In this document: in pieces, positions 1-7,180 of the stretch | Layout of the letters: each line of letters opens with the position of its first letter | Position numbering within the stretch: position 1 is the stretch's first letter | Assembly: GCA_964564025.1 (NCBI GenBank) | Contig: CAZLZO010000002.1 | Location: forward strand, 62,001-126,000 | DNA: 64,000 bases | Source of the DNA: DRYM01 sp964564025 | GTDB taxonomy: Archaea > Thermoproteota > Thermoprotei_A > EX4484-217-1 | Reading direction: 5' to 3' | The notes under the pieces: model-generated | What the model was told of the DNA's origin: nothing | Databases searched by the model: none | Seen by the model: only the letters and a program-made list of their open reading frames with translations | Made by a program: the position numbers and the translations under genes

Positions 1-437
1 TTCTTAGGTTTTATTTCAATGTTAAAACTTCTCCTCTTGATGCTTTCTATGAGAAAATCTCCCTTCTTAATTATGAAGGTCCATGAATAGTACAGTGTTA
101 TGTAGGTTGCAAATATAGTTAGATAGGTTATAGGGTTTTTTATGAAGGAGTCTATTGAGAATACTAAATAGTATAGTGATGTGCTTCTCACTAAAAATGC
201 TACGAAAAGCACGTACCTTTTTAAAATGTTCATTCCAAACGTTAATGCTAAGGTGCTTACGAAAGCCAGTGTTGGAGATTCTAAAAGCGTAGCTGTAATT
301 AGTTGAAATGTTATTATCACCGTATAAAGAATTGGTACTATGATTAAAGAGCCAACATTACTTACTAAAGCTAACAATAGGAATAATGCTACGATGAAAA
401 CTAAGTTTACTACTAAGATAACTTTATTAATACGCAT
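1..437 (-). CDS. Partial polytopic membrane protein (C-terminus outside the window)
   Basis: The minus strand stays open from an ATG at 437 to the window edge, about 145 codons with no stop, so the 3' part is missing. The frame starts MRINKVILVVNLVF and contains four to five hydrophobic stretches (about residues 5-27, 28-50, 52-78, 82-95 and 100-120). A more basic stretch follows (KKGDFLIESIKRR). The codon frame directly upstream of the ATG carries a TAG, which fixes this start. It looks like an integral membrane protein of unknown family. It is transcribed away from the helicase gene beginning at 524, so the two share a short divergent intergenic region. Confidence 0.6.
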   Translation of the reverse strand, partial: MRINKVILVVNLVFIVALFLLLALVSNVGSLIIVPILYTVIITFQLITATLLESPTLAFVSTLALTFGMNILKRYVLFVAFLVRSTSLYYLVFSIDSFIKNPITYLTIFATYITLYYSWTFIIKKGDFLIESIKRRSFNIEIKPK

Positions 438-523
438 ACTCTACCATGTCCTAGATTAAATTTAAAAGTTATATTTAATTTTTAAGCTTAACTGGAATAC
501 TCACACTTAGGTTAAGTGAAATA

Positions 524-3358
524 ATGCTTAGCAATAAAAACAAACATACTTCAAATGAAGAGAATGTGTTTAGCATACTAAATCCTAAACTCAAAAGTGT
601 TATTCAAAAATATGGATATTTAGAGCCTACAAAAGTTCAGAGTAAAGCCATACCGCTCATACTCAAAGGCTATAATATATTAATTGTGGCACCGACAGGG
701 GCAGGAAAAACTGAAGCAGCACTATTTCCCATATACTCGAAAATTATTGAAGAGAACTTTGCAAATGGAATTCAAGCACTTTATATAACACCTCTTAGAG
801 CCTTAAATAGAGATATTCTGGTAAGAATGGGGAAAATAGCTAAAGACATAGGTTTAAATATAGCTGTAAGACATGGTGATACAACCTACTATTTTAGAAG
901 AAAGATAGCAGAGAATCCGCCACACTTGCTAATAACAACTCCTGAAACTCTTCACTACCTTCTGGTTCACGCTATTATGAGAAAAGTTCTTAAAAGTATT
1001 AAATGGGTTGTTGTTGATGAAGTAAACGAGTTAATGGGTAGTAAGAGAGGCGTAATACTTTCAGTAGCTTTGGAAAGACTTGTTAAGCTCTGTGGAAGGG
1101 AATTTCAAAGAATAGGGCTTTCAGCGGTTATAGGAAATGTTGAAGCAGCTAAAAGGTTTTTAGGAGGACCTAGATATGTTGAAGTTGTTGAAGTATATTA
1201 TCAGAAGCCATATGAGATTATTGTCGAAGTTCCTCAGCCTACAAGTGAGGATGAAATAATTGCTTTACGTGAAGGCATTTCACCTAGCACCATGGCTAGA
1301 TTAAGAAGAATAGTTGAGATCCTTGAAAAGTCTAAATCAGGTATAGTCTTCACCAACACAAGAGATTTGGCTGAGCTCTTATCCTCAAGATTAAAGAGAA
1401 CATTCAATATTGATGTCGGAGTACATCATGGCAGCTTATCAAGAAATGTTAGATTAACTCTAGAATCAGAATTTAAACAAGGCATCATAAGATACGTGGT
1501 AGCTACATCATCTTTGGAATTAGGTATAGACGTGGGTGAAGTAGATGTAGTGATTCAGTATGGTTCTCCAAGACAGGCAACAAAGCTTCTACAAAGAATA
1601 GGTAGGTCTGGACATAGAGAAACTGAGAAATCGAAAGGCTATGTTATAGCCTTAGCTAACGTAGATGACGCATTAGAATCCCTTGTATTAGCAAGAAGAG
1701 TTATTGATAAAAATTTGGAAAGTGAAAGCACTTATGAAAACCCGCTTGACGTTATAGTTTATGAAACTGCTGGATTGCTTCTTGAATATGGAGAGATCTC
1801 CGTAGACGAGGTCTTTAAGATATTGAGGAGATCTTTCTACTACAGGAAGTTAAGCTATGCTACTCTTATTGAAACATTAAATTTTGCTTCGGCGATAGGT
1901 GTCATTTCTTTTGACGGAAAAATATTAAGGAAAACTAGGAGAACTAAGATTTACTATTATGATGTTTCAATGATACCTGATGTAAGGCATTTCTTAGTTA
2001 AAAATATTATAGACAACACTATAATAGGGCAGCTTGACGAAGATTTTGTGATTTCATCACTTAACGTAGGAGCTAAATTTTTGCTTTCAGGAAAGGTTTG
2101 GGAGACATTAGATTATGATGAAAAATACGTTTATGTTAAACCTGCTGAAGATTCTTGGGGTGCTCTTCCTAAATGGGAGGGTGAACTTATACCTGTTGAT
2201 TATAAGGTTTCTAGGGAGGTAGGCGCTTTAAAACGTAGAATAATAGAGAAGGGACTCACTGTTCTCAGAAAATATCCGACTTCTCAATCTCTTCTCAATT
2301 TCATTGAAAAGCAAATTAAGGAACATTATTCTAAGATGGGATGGATTCCTACAGATAGAGAGGTTGTAGTTGAGATAATTGGAGGCAAAAATGTTATTGT
2401 AAATTCACATTTAGGTAGTAAAGGAAATTTTGGCCTAATGCTGTTGCTTACATACTTTCTAAGAAAACGAGGAGTAAATGTTGTAAGCAAAAGTGATCCG
2501 TATAGAGTAGTTCTGATGAGCAACTCAATAGTGCATTTTGAGGAAATAATTAATGACTTAATTAGCATTAACAATGAGGATTTAAAGTACTTACTAAGAG
2601 AGAATATTAAGAAGAGTAATGTGTTTAAATGGCGTTTGTACAACGTGGCCAAAAGGTTTGGAGCTATAAGGAAAGATGTTAGTGTAAAAAAGGTTTCAAA
2701 CATTTTAGCATACTATGTTGATACACCTATAGGTTATGAGGCATTTAATGAAATAATTGTTGATAAAATAGATTTAAATGCTATTTTCGAGTTCATTGAC
2801 TCAATTAGAAAAGGTAGGGTTAAAGTGAAATTTGTTTACTTAGAAGATTATTCACCGCTAACTATGCAAGCCTTAACAACTTATTCTTACTATGATGTTT
2901 CAGTAAAGCTCACTCCCATGGGAGAAATAATAGAGTTATTTAAGCGCAGAGTTGTAGAAAAGCGGGTTAAGCTTGTGTGTTTAATGTGCGGTAGTGTTAT
3001 AGACGAAGTTAAGATTGCTGATCTTCCAGACTATCCTAAGTGTAATATTTGCGGGTCAGGTTTTTTAACAATAACATCTACGGGGTCAAGAGACGTAGAA
3101 ATTATTGTGCGCAAGATGCTGAGAAAGCTTAGACTAAATCCTGCTGAAAAAGCTATGTTAAGAGAAGAAAAGTTAAAGGCCGATCTTGTGTTAAGATTTG
3201 GTAAACCAGCTATAATTGCTCTTTCAACATTTGGTGTTGGATATAAAACTGCGGCGAGAATAGTTGGAAAGTTTTTTGAAAATGAGAGTGAATTTTACAA
3301 AGCTCTCATAGAAGCTGAAACATTATTTATTAGAACAAGAAGATTCTGGAAAAGCTAA
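524..3358 (+). CDS. lhr: Lhr-family superfamily 2 ATP-dependent helicase with C-terminal zinc finger
   Basis: Lhr-type DNA/RNA helicase of 944 residues, a nucleic-acid remodelling enzyme linked in archaea to repair and RNA handling. Visible motifs are Walker A APTGAGKT (56-63), TTPETL (138-143), motif II DEVN (165-168), motif III SAV (200-202), motif V TSSLELGIDVG (around 327-337) and motif VI QRIGRSGHR (356-364). The Lhr-type winged-helix and C-terminal domains follow. A four-cysteine zinc finger (CLMC and CNIC pairs, about 822-850) and a helix-hairpin-helix-like tail complete it, resembling aLhr2. Motif II normally reads DExH and motif III normally SAT, so both differ here. The 3' end overlaps the convergent gene by 36 bp. 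Confidence 0.9.
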   Translation: MLSNKNKHTSNEENVFSILNPKLKSVIQKYGYLEPTKVQSKAIPLILKGYNILIVAPTGAGKTEAALFPIYSKIIEENFANGIQALYITPLRALNRDILVRMGKIAKDIGLNIAVRHGDTTYYFRRKIAENPPHLLITTPETLHYLLVHAIMRKVLKSIKWVVVDEVNELMGSKRGVILSVALERLVKLCGREFQRIGLSAVIGNVEAAKRFLGGPRYVEVVEVYYQKPYEIIVEVPQPTSEDEIIALREGISPSTMARLRRIVEILEKSKSGIVFTNTRDLAELLSSRLKRTFNIDVGVHHGSLSRNVRLTLESEFKQGIIRYVVATSSLELGIDVGEVDVVIQYGSPRQATKLLQRIGRSGHRETEKSKGYVIALANVDDALESLVLARRVIDKNLESESTYENPLDVIVYETAGLLLEYGEISVDEVFKILRRSFYYRKLSYATLIETLNFASAIGVISFDGKILRKTRRTKIYYYDVSMIPDVRHFLVKNIIDNTIIGQLDEDFVISSLNVGAKFLLSGKVWETLDYDEKYVYVKPAEDSWGALPKWEGELIPVDYKVSREVGALKRRIIEKGLTVLRKYPTSQSLLNFIEKQIKEHYSKMGWIPTDREVVVEIIGGKNVIVNSHLGSKGNFGLMLLLTYFLRKRGVNVVSKSDPYRVVLMSNSIVHFEEIINDLISINNEDLKYLLRENIKKSNVFKWRLYNVAKRFGAIRKDVSVKKVSNILAYYVDTPIGYEAFNEIIVDKIDLNAIFEFIDSIRKGRVKVKFVYLEDYSPLTMQALTTYSYYDVSVKLTPMGEIIELFKRRVVEKRVKLVCLMCGSVIDEVKIADLPDYPKCNICGSGFLTITSTGSRDVEIIVRKMLRKLRLNPAEKAMLREEKLKADLVLRFGKPAIIALSTFGVGYKTAARIVGKFFENESEFYKALIEAETLFIRTRRFWKS

Positions 3359-5356
3359 GTGTTTAGAGAAAAGCTTTGTTTTAAACATTAATTCTGCAAG
3401 CAATTTTGCAGTGTATTCTCTACTTCTTTTAGTCTTTCTTCTCCATGCATCGTATCTGTTAAAGATCATAGCTGAAACCAGCTTTTCCACCATAACGTCA
3501 GCTATAGGGCATACATCATTACATGCTCTACATTTAAGACATAGCAGCTCTTGGACTACTGGTTTTGCATTAATTACTTTGATTGCTCCGGAAGGACAAA
3601 GGGCTTCACAAGAACCACACTCCACACAATAATGCGCTCTATAGACAAGCTTTACTGCATCTAAAAACTCTTCAATCCATCTTTCATTAACTTGTGCTTT
3701 AACAAGTATTTCACCATTTCCTTTAAAAATATAGTGAGTTCTAGTTTCATCACTATATACTATTACTTCATCAGCATGTTTTTTAATGGCTTTCCCCAAA
3801 ATAGCGAGAATTCTTAAGACTTTATCTAAGTCTATTTTCTTGCTTAACTTTACCTTAGCTATGATAGAGTCTTCTTTTCCCTCTTTTTCAAAGGAATAGA
3901 TCTTGGCCTCCACCCATTTTTCATAAGTGCTAATCCAATCGTAAGCGTTAAACTGCGTTTTTCTTGAGAGAACTTTCTTAGGTGCAGCAGGTCCAAGCCA
4001 TCTCCATAAGCCTAGCGTTACCCATTCCTTAGGCGCATTTATTCTTTGAGCCCATTTATAAAGGAAACTCTCCCATTTATTCCATAAGTTAAGATGAGTT
4101 TTCTTAACTTCCTCAAATTCAGCTAATCTACTGGCAGGACACATAAAGCACCCTATTCTATCAAATCCTTTGAAGTATAATGGGTTAACATGTTTGGTAA
4201 GTTTCTCTTTAAATATGTAAAGCCATATTGAAAGCTGACTCCAATACTGTATGGGCGAAACACTTATTACCATAGGAACCCATTTGTTACGCCAAATTCT
4301 AGTACTCTTAGCTCTCTCAAGAGATTCGTATGCTCTCTGACCAACAACATTTAATGCGCCAAAAGGCCATTTTTTAAGCATTTTCTTAGCTAAAGGAACA
4401 AGTTTTGCAACTTTACAGCACCATCTGTAGTCCCTTGCTGGAGGCCCAAATGTATTCACGGTTTTCCAAAAAGCGTTTTCTGCATCAGCTATTTCAAGTT
4501 TTAATCCGTATTCTTCAGAAACTTTTAAAACAGTCTCTAAAGTTTCCGGAAGCTCTATGCCCGTATTATTGAAAAGTAGCGTTATTTCGCCAACACTATT
4601 TAGTGCTAAATGAAGTGATACTAAACTATCTTTACCTCCGGAAAACGAGACAACAATAGGTTTCCTTATTTTTGAATCCATTTTTCTAAGAAAAGCTTTC
4701 GCTTCTTCAACTTGCCTCTCTAACTTATCAATATTTCCCTCAATTACTTCATTTATTGTTGCTGGTTTCTCTGATGTTTCATAAATAAACTTCTGTCTAT
4801 ATTTCTTAATTACTCGAATTTTTCCGTTTCGAAGTACAGCACCTAAACCTAATGGTTCTCCATTAAGATTCGTTATGATAACATATTGGCTCTCATTTAT
4901 GCTTTGTTTTCTGAAGGGCAATATCTCGTTCTCTTTAATATTGCTTTTAACAGCTACTGTTTCTACTTCATTTCCCTCTAGTATTTTGAGAGCACTATAA
5001 TATGATGGTCTAAACTCCCACTTTAAAGTGAAAGGATTAAACAATAGTATTCCAGCGTTATTGCCATTAATTACCATTTCTTTAGCATCATCTATGTGAG
5101 TTGTTTTGTTTAGTAGAATTATTTTTGAGGAATTAGCTATTCTTTCAAAACCTCTTTCTGTACCGAATTTTTCTTTAAACGCTTCCTTTGCTATTTCTAT
5201 ATCTCTTGGAAAAGCTATTCTTGCATCTGCCGGTTCTCTAAGTTTAACTTCTATACCTTCACCTCCACATTTGTAACATTTGCTACTGACAAGTGGGATG
5301 TTGCAGTTAGGACACCAATATACTTTAGCTGTTTTCGGCCAATGCTTTTTCAGCAT
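3323..5356 (-). CDS. PAPS-reductase-like PP-loop protein fused to zinc ribbon, PUA-like region and 2x[4Fe-4S] ferredoxin domain
   Basis: A 677-residue multidomain protein. An N-terminal zinc ribbon uses C15, C18, C27 and C30. A PUA-like region lies at about 95-190. The PAPS-reductase/PP-loop domain carries SGGKDS at 239-244, followed by RWCCK, VGQRAYES and a GCFMCP cysteine pair. Two ferredoxin motifs close it (C577-x2-C580-x2-C583-x3-C587 and C606-x2-C609-x2-C612-x3-C616). Archaeal proteins of this architecture are annotated as phosphoadenosine phosphosulfate reductases. The true substrate is uncertain; sulfur transfer or RNA thiolation chemistry is equally possible because no sulfate-assimilation partners are nearby. 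A shorter paralogue at 45549-46598 has lost the PP-loop. The stop lies inside the end of the helicase gene. Confidence 0.8.
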   Translation of the reverse strand: MLKKHWPKTAKVYWCPNCNIPLVSSKCYKCGGEGIEVKLREPADARIAFPRDIEIAKEAFKEKFGTERGFERIANSSKIILLNKTTHIDDAKEMVINGNNAGILLFNPFTLKWEFRPSYYSALKILEGNEVETVAVKSNIKENEILPFRKQSINESQYVIITNLNGEPLGLGAVLRNGKIRVIKKYRQKFIYETSEKPATINEVIEGNIDKLERQVEEAKAFLRKMDSKIRKPIVVSFSGGKDSLVSLHLALNSVGEITLLFNNTGIELPETLETVLKVSEEYGLKLEIADAENAFWKTVNTFGPPARDYRWCCKVAKLVPLAKKMLKKWPFGALNVVGQRAYESLERAKSTRIWRNKWVPMVISVSPIQYWSQLSIWLYIFKEKLTKHVNPLYFKGFDRIGCFMCPASRLAEFEEVKKTHLNLWNKWESFLYKWAQRINAPKEWVTLGLWRWLGPAAPKKVLSRKTQFNAYDWISTYEKWVEAKIYSFEKEGKEDSIIAKVKLSKKIDLDKVLRILAILGKAIKKHADEVIVYSDETRTHYIFKGNGEILVKAQVNERWIEEFLDAVKLVYRAHYCVECGSCEALCPSGAIKVINAKPVVQELLCLKCRACNDVCPIADVMVEKLVSAMIFNRYDAWRRKTKRSREYTAKLLAELMFKTKLFSKHLAFPESSCSNK

Positions 5357-5362
5357 GGTTTC

Positions 5363-6130
5363 TTACTCTTTTTCATACTTTTCTCTCTTTTTCACATAGT
5401 CTTCGTAGGTACCTATAATTTTTGCTGGTATGCCAGCAACTACTGTATGAGGTGGTACGTTTTTCGTAACTACGGCTCCTGCAGCTACTACTGCTTTTTC
5501 ACCTACCTCTATTCCTGCAATTAATGTTGCATTTGCCCCTATTACTGCTCCATCATGTATTTTAACGCCTATTAGACGTCTACTTGGTGGATACTTATCG
5601 TTAGTTATTATGACCCGAGGTCCAATGAATACGTTGTTTCCAATTATTGTTTCAGGAGGAATATAAACTGATGATTGAATACTGACATTTTTACCTATTA
5701 AAACGTGACCGTCAATTATTGTCCCAGTTCCTATTTTAGTGTTTTCACCTATTCTCGTATTTTCCCTTATTAAGACATTGTGTCCTGTTTCAACATTGTT
5801 GCCTATGAAGGTGTCCTCATATAATATACTATTTGATCTGATAATGCAGTTTGCCCCTATGATTGCTCCAGAACTTACTTCATCATAGATTTCAAAATTT
5901 GCATTTCCCTTACTCTTTATTATTTTAAGTATTTTGGCCTTAGTAGGGTAACCCACTATGACTCCGAAACCCAATATGGTATTGTCCTTAATGATGGAGC
6001 GGCCTAGCACTATAACGTTTCCTTCAACAATAACCCTCTCCCCTATTTTCGCCTTATTAGAAATATAAGCCATTTTGACCACTAATGATATGTAATATAA
6101 GGACATATTAATTACATTACTGTTTAGCAT
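5363..6130 (-). CDS. Hexapeptide-repeat acyl/acetyltransferase (left-handed beta-helix)
   Basis: The protein of 255 residues is almost entirely imperfect hexapeptide repeats of the [LIV]-G-x4 type, for example IGENTKIGTGTIIDGHVLIG. It ends with AVVAAGAVVTKNVPPHTVVAGIPAKIIG, the usual finish of WbbJ/LpxA-like sugar O- or N-acetyltransferases that form trimers. The substrate is probably a nucleotide sugar or glycan. A TATA-like element at about 6166-6180 favours the start at 6130, giving a short leader. Family members usually begin like the internal MAYISNKAKIG, which would put the start at 6073. The gene sits 6 bp upstream of the PAPS-reductase-like gene on the same strand, so the two are probably cotranscribed. 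Confidence 0.85.
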   Translation of the reverse strand: MLNSNVINMSLYYISLVVKMAYISNKAKIGERVIVEGNVIVLGRSIIKDNTILGFGVIVGYPTKAKILKIIKSKGNANFEIYDEVSSGAIIGANCIIRSNSILYEDTFIGNNVETGHNVLIRENTRIGENTKIGTGTIIDGHVLIGKNVSIQSSVYIPPETIIGNNVFIGPRVIITNDKYPPSRRLIGVKIHDGAVIGANATLIAGIEVGEKAVVAAGAVVTKNVPPHTVVAGIPAKIIGTYEDYVKKREKYEKE

Positions 6131-6290
6131 TTCACAAATACTGTGCTCTAATCGAGTAAATGAAACAATTATATATTTTTAACCGTCGGTATTACTTAAA
6201 TAATTGATTGAAAAATCATGAACATTATCTCTCGGTATTTTTAAATAATTATTTAAAGAAATTATTGGGTATTACTTAGTAGTAGATGGT

Positions 6291-6312
6291 AAATATGTTT
6301 TTCTACATATTT
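6291..6312. repeat. Inverted repeat upstream of the zinc-ribbon gene
   Basis: AAATATGT and ACATATTT are perfect 8-bp arms separated by 6 bp. The repeat lies 41 bp before the ATG at 6354, within an otherwise empty 223-bp intergenic region (6131-6353). The same region contains short repeats built on GTATTAC at 6189-6195, 6269-6275 and 6326-6332. The position fits an operator or a promoter-associated site for the zinc-ribbon gene; no binding protein can be named with confidence. Confidence 0.4.
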
Positions 6313-6353
6313 TCGTTCGACGTCAGTATTACCCATGTGAGTGTGTATTAGGA

Positions 6354-6563
6354 ATGCCTGTAGTATATGTTTGTAAAAACTGTGGTTTTGAATTATATAG
6401 GTTTGAACGTGTAGGTCAAGATTACTATGGTTTACCTACACCTAGCGAGATTATGAACTGGTATAGTGGAGTTTGTCCAAAGTGTAACGCTAAATTGGAG
6501 AGACCAAGCTTAAATAGGATTAAAATTGCCTTTAGAGGGAAAATTATTAGCTTAAAACAGTAA
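6354..6563 (+). CDS. Small zinc-ribbon protein
   Basis: A 69-residue protein with two CxxC knuckles (CKNC near the N-terminus and CPKC around residue 43), separated by a linker containing LPTPSEIMNW, followed by a short basic tail. It is a rubredoxin-like or zinc-ribbon fold of a kind common among archaeal small proteins; a role in nucleic-acid or protein binding is likely but not shown. The last 17 bp overlap the convergent ribbon-helix-helix gene. Several repeats lie upstream and may be regulatory sites. Confidence 0.65.
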   Translation: MPVVYVCKNCGFELYRFERVGQDYYGLPTPSEIMNWYSGVCPKCNAKLERPSLNRIKIAFRGKIISLKQ

Positions 6564-6795
6564 GTCTGGGACCAAAAATTTCCTTTAAATTTCTTTCATC
6601 AAGTCTTTCTCCATTTCCCTCTCCTTTGCTATAACTATTTATTAACATTATTATTGCTGTTCTTATTGCTTCGCTTCTACTGGAAAAGTATCCATTCTTT
6701 ACTAATTCATCAAGTCTATCAAGAAGTTCGCGTCTTACTTTAAAAGTTACGACAACTGTATCGTTAAGACATAATACACTCAAAAGAATTATCAC
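6547..6795 (-). CDS. Ribbon-helix-helix (CopG/NikR-type) transcriptional regulator
   Basis: An 82-residue protein. Residues 13-53 form a ribbon-helix-helix DNA-binding unit: strand TVVVTFKV, helix RELLDRLDELV, then the typical FSSRSEAIRTAI turn and helix. The start is GTG at 6795; a TTG 12 bp further in is possible. A TATA-like element (minus strand ACTTTTATAG, about 6819-6828) implies a nearly leaderless mRNA. The sequence GGTAATACT (minus, 6801-6809) lies between that box and the start codon, where autoregulation would act. The gene is divergent from the ced operon and convergent with the zinc-ribbon gene. Regulation of either neighbour is inference from position. Confidence 0.75.
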   Translation of the reverse strand: MIILLSVLCLNDTVVVTFKVRRELLDRLDELVKNGYFSSRSEAIRTAIIMLINSYSKGEGNGERLDERNLKEIFGPRLTVLS

Positions 6796-6852
6796 CCAAA
6801 AGTATTACCGTAGTAGCAGCTATAAAAGTATTTTGAGAATTATCTTAAATAA

Positions 6853-6891
6853 TTGCTTTTTAAAAGCCCAAAAAAGCCTTTTAAAAAGCAA
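6853..6891. promoter_or_regulatory. Perfect 14-bp inverted repeat in the ced operon promoter
   Basis: The arms TTGCTTTTTAAAAG (6853-6866) and CTTTTAAAAAGCAA (6878-6891) are exact reverse complements separated by 11 bp. Each arm contains a TATA-like TTTTAAA core. The repeat ends 21 bp before the GTG start of cedA1 at 6913, and a strong Shine-Dalgarno AGGGGG (6901-6906) lies between. The arrangement fits an operator overlapping the promoter of the DNA-import operon. Confidence 0.6.
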
Positions 6892-6912
6892 CATATTCTT
6901 AGGGGGATAGTT

Positions 6913-7146
6913 GTGGATATAGAGGCTCTAATTAATGATTTAACTAATAGGGTAGTTATTGCAGCATGGGCACTCTTCATGCTTTCATGGGCGATTGGAT
7001 GGCTTCTGAAGGGTTCACCTATTCCAATATATAGAGTAAAGAGGTTCGGACAAGATATAGTTGAAGATGCTATTTTAGGCGCATTTTGGCTAGCTGTGGG
7101 AACAAGTATTTTCGCTTTAATAAAGTACATAGCTTCATCAACTTAG
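6913..7146 (+). CDS. cedA1: CedA1-like two-helix membrane pilin subunit of the Ced DNA-import system
   Basis: A 77-residue protein with two transmembrane helices (about VVIAAWALFMLSWAIGWLL and ILGAFWLAVGTSIFALIKYI) joined by a short basic loop, SPIPIYRVKRFGQDI. The GTG start at 6913 is chosen because AGGGGG lies 6 bp upstream; a longer frame beginning at 6853 would run through the inverted repeat. In Thermoproteota, CedA1 is a small two-helix protein, and in Aeropyrum pernix it has been shown to build a conjugation-like pilus. Here the size, topology and position ahead of CedA, CedA2 and CedB fit. The loop and flanking helices resemble the first two helices of the next gene product. Confidence 0.75.
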   Translation: MDIEALINDLTNRVVIAAWALFMLSWAIGWLLKGSPIPIYRVKRFGQDIVEDAILGAFWLAVGTSIFALIKYIASST

Positions 7147-7180
7147 TCGGTGTAATGAGAGATACTACAAGGGTTAAGTA

